Translations under genes and position numbers: made by a program
Source: Corynebacterium kefirresidentii
GTDB lineage: Bacteria; Actinomycetota; Actinomycetes; Mycobacteriales; Mycobacteriaceae
Length of the DNA stretch: 64,000 bases
Direction: 5' to 3'
Assembly (NCBI GenBank): GCA_002154655.1
Contig: NGUZ01000002.1
Coordinates: 203,575-267,574, forward strand
Notes under the pieces: generated by a model
Told to the model about the DNA's origin: nothing
Database searches by the model: none
What the model saw: the letters and a program-made list of their open reading frames with translations, nothing else
Part shown: positions 53,221 to 60,626 of the stretch, piece after piece
How positions within the stretch are numbered: the stretch's first letter is position 1
Layout of the letters: every line of letters begins with the position of its first letter

Positions 53221-55270
53221 GCCGGATTTGTCCCTGCTGGATGAAGATCAGCTGCGCGCGGCCACGGCGCCGCGCGGGCCCGTGTGCATCTTGGCTGGCG
53301 CGGGTACGGGCAAGACCCGCACTATTACCTATCGCATTGCCAACCTGGTAGACCAGGGTTTTGTGAGCCCGCAACGCGTGCTCGCGGTGACCTTCACGGC
53401 GCGTGCAGCCGGAGAGATGCGCGACCGCCTGCGCACCATGGGCGTGGCCGGCGTGCAAGCACAGACCTTCCACGCGGCGGCGCGCCGCCAGCTGAAGTAT
53501 TTCTGGCCCCAGGTAGCGGGGGACCTTCCGTGGCAGCTGCTGGATAATAAATTCCCGCTGGTCGCCCGCGCGGTGCGTTCGGTGGGGTTAGATAATTCCA
53601 AGGATATGATCCGTGACGTCCTAGCGGAGATCGAGTGGGCTAAGTCCGCGCTGGTGAGCGCCGAGGATTATGAGTCTGTGATCGCCACTACGGACCGCAG
53701 CGCTCCGGCTGATCCCGCCAAGGTGGCAGAGGCCTTTCGCCGCTACGAACAGTCCAAGGCCACACCGGACATGATGCACCTGGATTTCGATGACCTGCTC
53801 ATGCACATCGCGGGTGCCATTGAAAATGTGCCGGCAATTGCAGAAACCTTCCGGGAGCAGTATCGCACCTTTGTAGTAGACGAATATCAGGACGTAACCC
53901 CGCTGCAGCAGCGGGTGCTCAATGCCTGGTTGGGCGAGCGCGACGATCTCACCGTGGTGGGTGATGCAAATCAGACCATCTATTCCTTCAACGGCGCCTC
54001 TCCGGACTATCTGCTCAACTTCTCGCGCACGTACCCGGATGGGACCGTGGTCAAGCTGCAGCGTGACTACCGCTCGACGCCGCAGGTAACGGACTTGGCC
54101 AATCGGGTCATTGGCAAGGCCACAGGGCGTGCGGCTGGCACACGCTTGGAGCTGCAGGGCATGCGCGAGCCTGGTCCAGAGCCCACCTTCAAGGCCTATG
54201 AGTCTGAAGAGAATGAGGCCCAGGAGGTTGCCGGCCAGGTTCTCACACTGCTGGACCAGGGCGTACCGGCCTCTGAGATTGCCATCCTCTACCGCATTAA
54301 CGCTCAATCGGAGCAGTTTGAGCAGGCGCTTGCTGACGCCGGAGTGGTCTACCAAGTCCGTGGCGGCGAGGGCTTCTTCCGCCGCCCGGAGATCCTAGAG
54401 GCCATTCGCGTTCTCATCGCCGCGACCCGTCGTGAGGACTTGCCGGATGATCCGGTGGCAATTGCTCGCGCAGCCTTTGTCGAGTTGGGGCTAAGCGCCA
54501 CCGAGCCGCAGGGCGCGCAGGCCCGCGAGCGCTGGCAATCCCTCAACGCATTGGTAGGGCTCATCGAGAAGATTGTGGAATCGGCTCCTGGCATAGATCT
54601 CAACGGGGTGTTGGGGGAACTGCGCCGGCGCTCCACCGATAAACAGGCCCCAGCCATGGAAGGCGTCACGCTAGCTACCGTGCACGCTGCCAAGGGCTTG
54701 GAATGGGATGCGGTGTTCCTCGTGGGGCTGACAGAAAAGCTCATGCCTATCAACCACGCTATCAAGGCGGGCGATGAGCAGATTGAGGAAGAACGTCGTT
54801 TGTTCTATGTCGGCATTACCCGCGCCCGCGAGCACCTCGCGCTGTCGTGGGCGTTGGCGAAGACCACTGGTTCGCGAGCCTCGCGCGAGCGTACCCGCTT
54901 CCTTGATGGCATCGTACCGGCGGCCGAAGACGCCTCTGGCAAGGGGACTCGCTCACGCCGCCCGAAACGCTGCCGCGTATGTTCAGGTCTGCTGGCGACA
55001 CCGGCCGAAAAGGTTATCGGCCGCCACGAAGACTGCGAGGGAGGCGGAGATGAAGAGGTCTTTTCTGCCTTGCGCTCGTGGCGTTCCCAGGTTGCGCGCG
55101 AGGAAAAAGTGCCGGCCTATGTTATTTTTTCCGATGCCACCCTGCAGGCCATTTCGGAGGAACTGCCTGCCGATGAGGCAGAAATGCTGTCCATTTCCGG
55201 TGTAGGCCCCAGCAAGCTGGAGCGCTATGGCGCCCAAGTACTCGAGGTCATTCGTTCGGTGCGCAGCTAG
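53213..55270 (+). CDS. uvrD2: UvrD2-type superfamily 1 DNA helicase with HRDC domain
   Basis: A 685-residue SF1A helicase. Walker A LAGAGTGKTRTITYR (about 28-42), DExx VVDEYQDVTPLQQ, motif IV/V TVHAAKGLEWDAVFLVG and VI VGITRAREHLALS are intact. The C-terminal part has the four-cysteine element CRVCSGLL...HEDC and an HRDC domain (VPAYVIFSDATLQAISEELP ... SISGVGPSKLERYG), the architecture of mycobacterial UvrD2 (Rv3198c). It ends convergently, overlapping the next gene by 23 bp. The whiB7 gene next to it in mycobacteria is absent. Confidence 0.92.
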   Translation: MTKPDLSLLDEDQLRAATAPRGPVCILAGAGTGKTRTITYRIANLVDQGFVSPQRVLAVTFTARAAGEMRDRLRTMGVAGVQAQTFHAAARRQLKYFWPQVAGDLPWQLLDNKFPLVARAVRSVGLDNSKDMIRDVLAEIEWAKSALVSAEDYESVIATTDRSAPADPAKVAEAFRRYEQSKATPDMMHLDFDDLLMHIAGAIENVPAIAETFREQYRTFVVDEYQDVTPLQQRVLNAWLGERDDLTVVGDANQTIYSFNGASPDYLLNFSRTYPDGTVVKLQRDYRSTPQVTDLANRVIGKATGRAAGTRLELQGMREPGPEPTFKAYESEENEAQEVAGQVLTLLDQGVPASEIAILYRINAQSEQFEQALADAGVVYQVRGGEGFFRRPEILEAIRVLIAATRREDLPDDPVAIARAAFVELGLSATEPQGAQARERWQSLNALVGLIEKIVESAPGIDLNGVLGELRRRSTDKQAPAMEGVTLATVHAAKGLEWDAVFLVGLTEKLMPINHAIKAGDEQIEEERRLFYVGITRAREHLALSWALAKTTGSRASRERTRFLDGIVPAAEDASGKGTRSRRPKRCRVCSGLLATPAEKVIGRHEDCEGGGDEEVFSALRSWRSQVAREEKVPAYVIFSDATLQAISEELPADEAEMLSISGVGPSKLERYGAQVLEVIRSVRS

Positions 55271-56171
55271 CCAGGTTGGTTTTCCCGCCAAAACATACTG
55301 GGCAGCGCGGATGCGCAATGATGGTGCGTTGCTGGTGGTGACCGTAGACATCGACCTCCCACTGCTGCCCAGGGCGCGGCTTCGCGGTCGGCGCTCCCGG
55401 CGGCAGTGGCCGCCCCATAAGCCGCCGAATGATCACCTGCGTATGCGCTGAGACCGCATCGAGCACCACGGCTTCTGGGGTGCGGCGCACGCGGGGTAAT
55501 TGGGTGCTGATGATATTCCAGCGCGGGTCTGTATCCACGCGGGATAGGTGCGCACACAGTGGGCATGGGCCTCGGCCCTGCACGCGTACCGGCCCGATGA
55601 CGCCACGATTGTCCAATAAAGACACCGGAAGCCACGTGGTTTCCGTCCCCGCCAGTGCATTGGCGCAATCCAGCGGGCAGTGCAGCTGGTCTACGGCCAG
55701 GACCGGATACATGCCGTCGAGGTCGTGGATATAGGAAAAGATATTGTCATCCTCTAACGGGATGCGAACTTGGAATCCATCTGCCTCCAGGCGTGCGCGT
55801 AAGCCTTGCGCCAGTGCGGATTCTCCCATTAAGACAAGAGTGTCCGATTTCTCTACGGCCTCTTTATAAGGCCAAAGGATGCCATAGTCCAGTGCGTCCT
55901 CGATAAGGCTATGCGCTGCGGCCTCATCTAGACCTGCGGCGCATAGTCTCCCAGACAAATCTTCTGGCCTCACTGGCTCGCGAGCGGTATTGAAGGCCGC
56001 CGCGACGGAAAGCGCGCTGCCCGTTTCTGCCACTCCAACGCGGGTGGCATCCATGCCAAATTGAACCACCGTTTCCTCGCGGCAAAACACTGCGCTGCCC
56101 GGCGCCAAAACTACCTGGGTGACACAAGCCCCCACGCCTTTACCCCTTTCCCCGATGCATGTGGATTCCAT
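55248..56171 (-). CDS. orphan cyclodehydratase-like protein (TOMM E1-like, Rv3196-type)
   Basis: A 307-residue protein resembling the E1/ThiF-like half of thiazole/oxazole-peptide cyclodehydratases (TIGR03882 type). It has a winged-helix N-terminus, a Rossmann-like centre (DTLVLMGESALAQGLRARLEADGFQVRI) and the typical GPVRVQGRGPCPLCAHLSRVDTDPRW block; CPLC plus CPVC at the end make a zinc knuckle. No YcaO partner, precursor peptide or dehydrogenase is in the window, so it is an orphan. The start at ATG 56171 is the first after the divergent gene's promoter. A homologue (Rv3196) lies in the same place in mycobacteria; its role is unknown. Confidence 0.6.
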   Translation of the reverse strand: MESTCIGERGKGVGACVTQVVLAPGSAVFCREETVVQFGMDATRVGVAETGSALSVAAAFNTAREPVRPEDLSGRLCAAGLDEAAAHSLIEDALDYGILWPYKEAVEKSDTLVLMGESALAQGLRARLEADGFQVRIPLEDDNIFSYIHDLDGMYPVLAVDQLHCPLDCANALAGTETTWLPVSLLDNRGVIGPVRVQGRGPCPLCAHLSRVDTDPRWNIISTQLPRVRRTPEAVVLDAVSAHTQVIIRRLMGRPLPPGAPTAKPRPGQQWEVDVYGHHQQRTIIAHPRCPVCFGGKTNLASCAPNE

Positions 56172-56196
56172 TGCACCACAGGTACAATCACCTGTC

Positions 56197-56718
56197 ATGT
56201 CGAGCACGCAGCCCCCCGCACCACAAACCCCAGAGGTCAGAGTCATTCGTTCCGCCAAGCGGAAGAAAACCGTGCAGGCTCGCATGGTCTCCGGGGTGCT
56301 CGAGGTACGCATCCCCGCCTGGATGTCCGCTCGCGATGAGCGCGAGGCAGTGGCGGATATGTTGGCGCGGGTAGAAAAGAAACAGGGCAGTAGCCGCCGC
56401 TCGGACGAGCAATTAGAAAAGCGTGCTCGGCGGCTCAACGCGGCTTTCTTAGACGGCCGCGCTACCATCGGCTCAATTCGTTGGGTTAGCAATCAAAATA
56501 CGCGGTGGGGTAGCTGTACTACCTCCACCGCGGATATTCGGCTGAGCGACCGGCTACAACACGTGCCGGACTATGTGCTGGATTCGGTAATCATTCACGA
56601 GCTCACCCACACCTTCATCCCGCGCCACGGGCGGGATTTTTGGCAGTGGGCGGACAGGGCGCCCCACGCCGAACGGGCGAAGGGCTATCTTGAGGCCTAC
56701 CAGCGCTGGGGCTGCTAG
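56197..56718 (+). CDS. YgjP-like M48-family metallopeptidase domain protein
   Basis: A 173-residue protein of the YgjP family. The zinc site is VIIHELTHTFIPRHGRDFWQ (HExxH with the downstream H-G-x-x-F-W), preceded by NTRWGSCTTS and LSDRLQHVPDYVLDSV, all hallmark blocks. The N-terminus is Pro-rich. ATG 56197 lies 8 nt after TACAAT, so transcription may be leaderless. Only 25 bp separate it from the start of the divergent cyclodehydratase-like gene. Confidence 0.85.
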   Translation: MSSTQPPAPQTPEVRVIRSAKRKKTVQARMVSGVLEVRIPAWMSARDEREAVADMLARVEKKQGSSRRSDEQLEKRARRLNAAFLDGRATIGSIRWVSNQNTRWGSCTTSTADIRLSDRLQHVPDYVLDSVIIHELTHTFIPRHGRDFWQWADRAPHAERAKGYLEAYQRWGC

Positions 56719-58127
56719 TTTTCGTCGTCCTCGTTGCCCTTTTCTTTCTGCTCGTCTTGCTCATCGGCTTCCCCGGTTTCATCGCCCTGAGTAGCAGAGG
56801 AATCCTCACCGTTTTTGAGCATTTCCTCCAGCTTGGCAAACTCTTCCTCAAAGCCCTCATCAGGTCCGTCATCCAATAGGGAGTCGATAAAGGCGGCAGG
56901 GTTATCTAGGTGCTCTGCAGTTGGCAGGAAGTCCGGGTGGTCCCACGCCTTATCGCGCTTTTCCGCACCCACCGCAACGGTGGCGCGGCGCCACAACTCA
57001 GCGGCCTCAGAAACCTTGGGGGCGTTGAGCTCGATACCAACGACCTTGCTGAAGGCGTTTTCGGCAGAACCACCAGTGCTACGGCGGTGCGCCCATGCCT
57101 GGGTTAGCTTCGAGGTGGACGGGATGCGATCGCCCAGTGCCTCTGTGACGACGTGCTCGGCCCAGCCTTCCACCAATGCCAGTAGGGTTTCTAGGCGAGA
57201 GGCTGCCGCAGTGTTCTTGGACGTGATGCGTGGGGAGAGGTCCATGCCCTGCAGCTTGCTCATCGCATCCTGGATTGCCTGGGGATCGCCGGACTCTAGG
57301 TTGAGCTCGCGGGTGACTTCCTCCAAGTGGGAGGTGTCAATGACCAGACCGATGGCATATTCCTCCACAGAGGAGACGATGCGCTCTACCAACCACGGCA
57401 CGTGCTTGAACAGGCGCTGCCGCGCGGCCTCGCGCGCTGCAATATAGACCAGCACTTCTTGGCCAGGAATATTGAGCTCCCGGGCAACCTTCTGAATGGT
57501 CTGTGGCAACAGTGCCACGGTATTGGCCGGGGCGATGGGAAGACCGAAATCAGAGCCGGTCAACGCCTGCGCAGCCAAATCACCCAAGGCGTGACCGAGC
57601 TGCATGCCAAAGTTCATGCCAGACATCTGACTCATCATCTTGGTCATCGGGCCCATCATCTCGCGGGCTTCTTCCGGCATCGATTCCATCTGGGCATCAT
57701 TCATATGCTCCGCCACCGGAGTGACCATGCGCTGCCAGGCCGGCATGGTTTCTTCCAACCACTGCTTGGAATCCCACGCCTTGGCCGTGCCGGAGGCGGT
57801 GGGCAGGTAGGTGGCGTCATCAAGCCACAGCTCCGCTAGGCGGACGGATTCCTCGACTGCCTTGGTATCGTCCGCGCTCACACCCTTTGACTGGGAGATT
57901 TGCTGCAGGGCGATGCGCTTGGCCATGTCGTAGTTAACCGGGCCGGAATTTTCCGGCGAGTTCATGGAAGAGCCCATGCCGGACAGCATCTGACCGAACT
58001 GGTTCAGCATGTCACCGAGGCCGCCACCATTAGCGCCGCCGAATGCGCCGAACGGGTTCTGGTCACGACGCCCGTCATTATCGTCGTCATCATTATTGGG
58101 GAAAGAAAAACCGAATCCGTTGCTCAT
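56715..58127 (-). CDS. DUF2342/TIGR03624 family 'zinc-dependent metalloprotease-like' protein
   Basis: A 470-residue protein like Rv3195. The N-terminus is Asp/Gly-rich (MSNGFGFSFPNNDDDD). The conserved core includes GMQLGHALGDLAAQALTGSDFGLP, YIAAREAARQRLFKHVPWL and LVEGWAEHVVTEALGDRIPS. The C-terminus (from ~425) is very acidic. Databases call the family zinc-dependent metalloproteases, but no HExxH is present anywhere in this sequence. It reads toward the YgjP gene, overlapping its stop by 4 bp, and is divergent from the PDZ protease gene. Confidence 0.8.
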   Translation of the reverse strand: MSNGFGFSFPNNDDDDNDGRRDQNPFGAFGGANGGGLGDMLNQFGQMLSGMGSSMNSPENSGPVNYDMAKRIALQQISQSKGVSADDTKAVEESVRLAELWLDDATYLPTASGTAKAWDSKQWLEETMPAWQRMVTPVAEHMNDAQMESMPEEAREMMGPMTKMMSQMSGMNFGMQLGHALGDLAAQALTGSDFGLPIAPANTVALLPQTIQKVARELNIPGQEVLVYIAAREAARQRLFKHVPWLVERIVSSVEEYAIGLVIDTSHLEEVTRELNLESGDPQAIQDAMSKLQGMDLSPRITSKNTAAASRLETLLALVEGWAEHVVTEALGDRIPSTSKLTQAWAHRRSTGGSAENAFSKVVGIELNAPKVSEAAELWRRATVAVGAEKRDKAWDHPDFLPTAEHLDNPAAFIDSLLDDGPDEGFEEEFAKLEEMLKNGEDSSATQGDETGEADEQDEQKEKGNEDDEN

Positions 58128-58220
58128 GCGTCCTAATCTACCGACACCATCCGGCTAGTTTCCATGATCCCTGCTACGCTGACAGCGAACACTACGGCAA
58201 AGGTTGTAGGGTAGTGATTC

Positions 58221-59285
58221 GTGAATTCTCCTGCTAGCCGTCGCGTCCGCACCATCGCCTGGGGTGCTATCCCCGTCGTCTTAACCGGTGCGTTGGTATC
58301 GCTTGACCATATCCCCGGCACCGATGTGTCTTTGACCGTCCCCTATGCTGCCGAAGGCCCAGGCCCCACGGTAGACACATTGGGTGAGGTAGACGGCACC
58401 CAGGTCGTTGACGTTCAAGCCCCGAAAACCTATGACACGGATGGTCACCTCAACATGACTACGGTCTCCGTGCGTACCAATATGACCTTGGCCCAGGCGC
58501 TGGGACGCTGGATGATGACCGATGACACCATCGTGCCCATCGATACCGTCATCCCGCAGAACATGAGCGATAAAGAAGTAGAAGAGTCCAATAAGCAGGC
58601 CTTTACTCAGTCCGAGTCCGCAGCGACTCTGGCAGCCATGGACTACCTGCATTTGCCGGTCAAGATCTCCATCGCAGAGGTCCTGGATAAGGGTGCTGCG
58701 CAGGGAAAACTTAAAAAAGATGATGTCATTACCGCCGTGGCGGGCAAGGAAGTCTCGGAGCCGGGTGAGGTCCAAGACATCATTAAGGAAAAGAGCCCCG
58801 GCGATAAGGTCACGATGACCGTGGAGCGTGGCGGCAAAAAGCACGAAGAAGAAATAGAGCTAGGGGAAAACCCCCACCAGAAGGGGGAGGCGATGCTGGG
58901 TATCGCCATGCTCTCGGTCCCGCAAGACGATATTAAGGTCAAATACAACTTGCAGGACGTCGGTGGGCCATCCGCAGGCATGATGTTTACCCTGGCGGTC
59001 ATCGATAAGCTCAGCGAAGAAGACCTCACCGGCGGCAAATTTGTGGCCGGCACCGGCACCATTCAAGAAGATGGCAAGGTGGGCCCCATCGGCGGCATCC
59101 AACATAAAATCGCCGCCGCCCACGCCGCCGGCGCGGAACTCTTCCTGGCGCCACAAGATAATTGCTCCGAAGCCGCCGCGAGCGACCACGGGGACATGCC
59201 CATCGCGGAAGTGTCCAACCTGGATGAAGCGGTATCCACGATGAAAGACTTCGCGGACGGCAAGGAAATTAAAACTTGCCAATAA
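58221..59285 (+). CDS. PDZ-domain Lon-like serine protease, membrane anchored (Rv3194c-like)
   Basis: A 354-residue protein with an N-terminal helix (TIAWGAIPVVLTGALVSL), a PDZ domain (KISIAEVLDKGAAQGKLKKDDVITAV...) and a C-terminal S16/Lon-type proteolytic domain. The Ser-Lys dyad is seen as VGGPSAGMMFTLAV (Ser) and GIQHKIAAAHAAGA (Lys). No AAA+ domain, so it acts without ATP on the outer face of the membrane. The likely role is envelope quality control; substrates unknown. UPF0182 lies downstream in most actinobacteria, here separated by two minus-strand genes. Confidence 0.88.
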   Translation: MNSPASRRVRTIAWGAIPVVLTGALVSLDHIPGTDVSLTVPYAAEGPGPTVDTLGEVDGTQVVDVQAPKTYDTDGHLNMTTVSVRTNMTLAQALGRWMMTDDTIVPIDTVIPQNMSDKEVEESNKQAFTQSESAATLAAMDYLHLPVKISIAEVLDKGAAQGKLKKDDVITAVAGKEVSEPGEVQDIIKEKSPGDKVTMTVERGGKKHEEEIELGENPHQKGEAMLGIAMLSVPQDDIKVKYNLQDVGGPSAGMMFTLAVIDKLSEEDLTGGKFVAGTGTIQEDGKVGPIGGIQHKIAAAHAAGAELFLAPQDNCSEAAASDHGDMPIAEVSNLDEAVSTMKDFADGKEIKTCQ

Positions 59286-59290
59286 GCGGC

Positions 59291-59953
59291 CTACTTAGCT
59301 AGGCCCAATTCCTTGATCTTCTCTTCCGGATCTTCCTGGTCTGAGGAGATCATCTGCTGCATGACCATGCCTTCTTTATTGTCCACCACGGTAATAACCG
59401 CCGTGGTGCCCAGCGTGGACCAGCCCACAACGCGGTCGCCGCTATCCTCAATGACCTGCGAGCTGCGCAGCTCAGTAAGCACCTGCGTGGTCTGCTTTGC
59501 CTTGGAGTGTGAGCGGAAGAACTGGAACTGGCCTACCTTCGGCCCAGAGCAGTTATACGAGTCATCCCCGCCCGTGGAATCGCAGCGATCAAAGTGTGCG
59601 AAAAGCTCTTGCGGTGCCACGGGTGCGAAGATGTCATAGGCCTTGGACACAGACTTTTCCAATTTTTCGCTCCCAGGCTCTGTGCTTTCCGACGCCGCCT
59701 CCGAGCTCGCCGCCGCACTCGACTCGACGCTGGACTCAGAAGCGGCCTTAGAGCTGGATGCGGTGCTGGTTTCCTCAGTGGCATCCGCCGCAGTGGGAGC
59801 GGACTCGGCGCTGGCAGTGGTGGTATCTACGGGGGCGTCGGCAGGCGCGGCATCATCCGAGGAACAGCCGGCAGTGCTCACGCCTACCCCCAGCAAGAGT
59901 GCTGCTGCGGTAGCGCGGGTAGCGGTCAGGCGAGTGAGAGTAAAGCGTCGCAC
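59291..59953 (-). CDS. putative lipoprotein with Ser/Ala/Thr-rich linker
   Basis: A 220-residue lipoprotein: signal peptide with lipobox STAGC (Cys30), then ~75 residues rich in Ala, Ser, Thr and Glu (repeats such as SASS/SESS), then a folded domain of ~110 residues (YDIFAPVAPQELFAHFDRCDSTGGDDSY... GWSTLGTTAVITVVDNKEGM) with two cysteines likely disulfide bonded. No family is recognised. It sits between the Lon-like protease and the PPA1309 gene, converging on the protease. Confidence 0.72.
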   Translation of the reverse strand: MRRFTLTRLTATRATAAALLLGVGVSTAGCSSDDAAPADAPVDTTTASAESAPTAADATEETSTASSSKAASESSVESSAAASSEAASESTEPGSEKLEKSVSKAYDIFAPVAPQELFAHFDRCDSTGGDDSYNCSGPKVGQFQFFRSHSKAKQTTQVLTELRSSQVIEDSGDRVVGWSTLGTTAVITVVDNKEGMVMQQMISSDQEDPEEKIKELGLAK

Positions 59954-59999
59954 GGTAGGAAACTGCTCCTTAGTCGCAAGCGAGAATTGTCTTTCCAGT

Positions 60000-60536
60000 C
60001 TAATCTAGTTCATCCGGGTCCTGGCTCAGCCCATAGCGCAGGGCCGCGATAATCCCGGGTGCGACCTGGGGGCCGCCGCGCAGCTGGATGTCATCCTCCG
60101 CGAATGGCCCGGCCGCTTCCAACTCCTCCTCGGTGGGGCGCAGCTGCAGCAACGTGGTTTCAATCCCTTCCTCACGCAGCGCACCTGAAAACAGGCGCGC
60201 CGGGCGAGGGGAGGGGTCTTCGCTGGAGGTATCGCGGAACCTAATCTCTTGGGCCAGGATGACACCGGCCACCTCCCGCGGCCAGGCCAAGCGGGAGACA
60301 TAATCGGCCAACTGCTCAGAACCGGGCTCGATGTTTTCAGGCACATTATCCTGCACGATAAGGGTAAGCGGCGCGGCATCTTCCTCATCGAGGGCGGCCA
60401 GCTGGTCTGCTACCAAGTGGGTAGGAACGAGCGCGAAGATAGTGGGGCGGGCGTCCCAGCCTTCTGCATGGACGAATTCCACGGCTTCGGTCATCGCGCG
60501 GTTTAAAGCTGGCTGTGATAATTCGGGGGAACTCAT
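60000..60536 (-). CDS. PPA1309 family protein
   Basis: A 178-residue acidic protein with the family blocks ALNRAMTEAVEFVHAEGWDARPTIFALVPT and LRPTEEELEAAG..., found next to UPF0182 in actinobacteria. ATG 60536 (MSSPELSQ) is chosen because AAGGA lies 5 nt before it; ATG 60542 is too close to that site. No enzymatic motif. It is divergent from the UPF0182 gene by 90 bp. Confidence 0.8.
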   Translation of the reverse strand: MSSPELSQPALNRAMTEAVEFVHAEGWDARPTIFALVPTHLVADQLAALDEEDAAPLTLIVQDNVPENIEPGSEQLADYVSRLAWPREVAGVILAQEIRFRDTSSEDPSPRPARLFSGALREEGIETTLLQLRPTEEELEAAGPFAEDDIQLRGGPQVAPGIIAALRYGLSQDPDELD

Positions 60537-60626
60537 AAACATCCTTATTCGTTATCTGTGTATTGCTTCCTTAAGCTGGAAGAAGTCTACAGGTTTTAAA
60601 TTCGCACTATTTGATTGGAGCTGGCG

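Noticed and set aside
55271-56180. expected whiB7 downstream of uvrD2
   Set aside because: I looked for a short Cys-rich WhiB frame there because mycobacteria have one; none is present.
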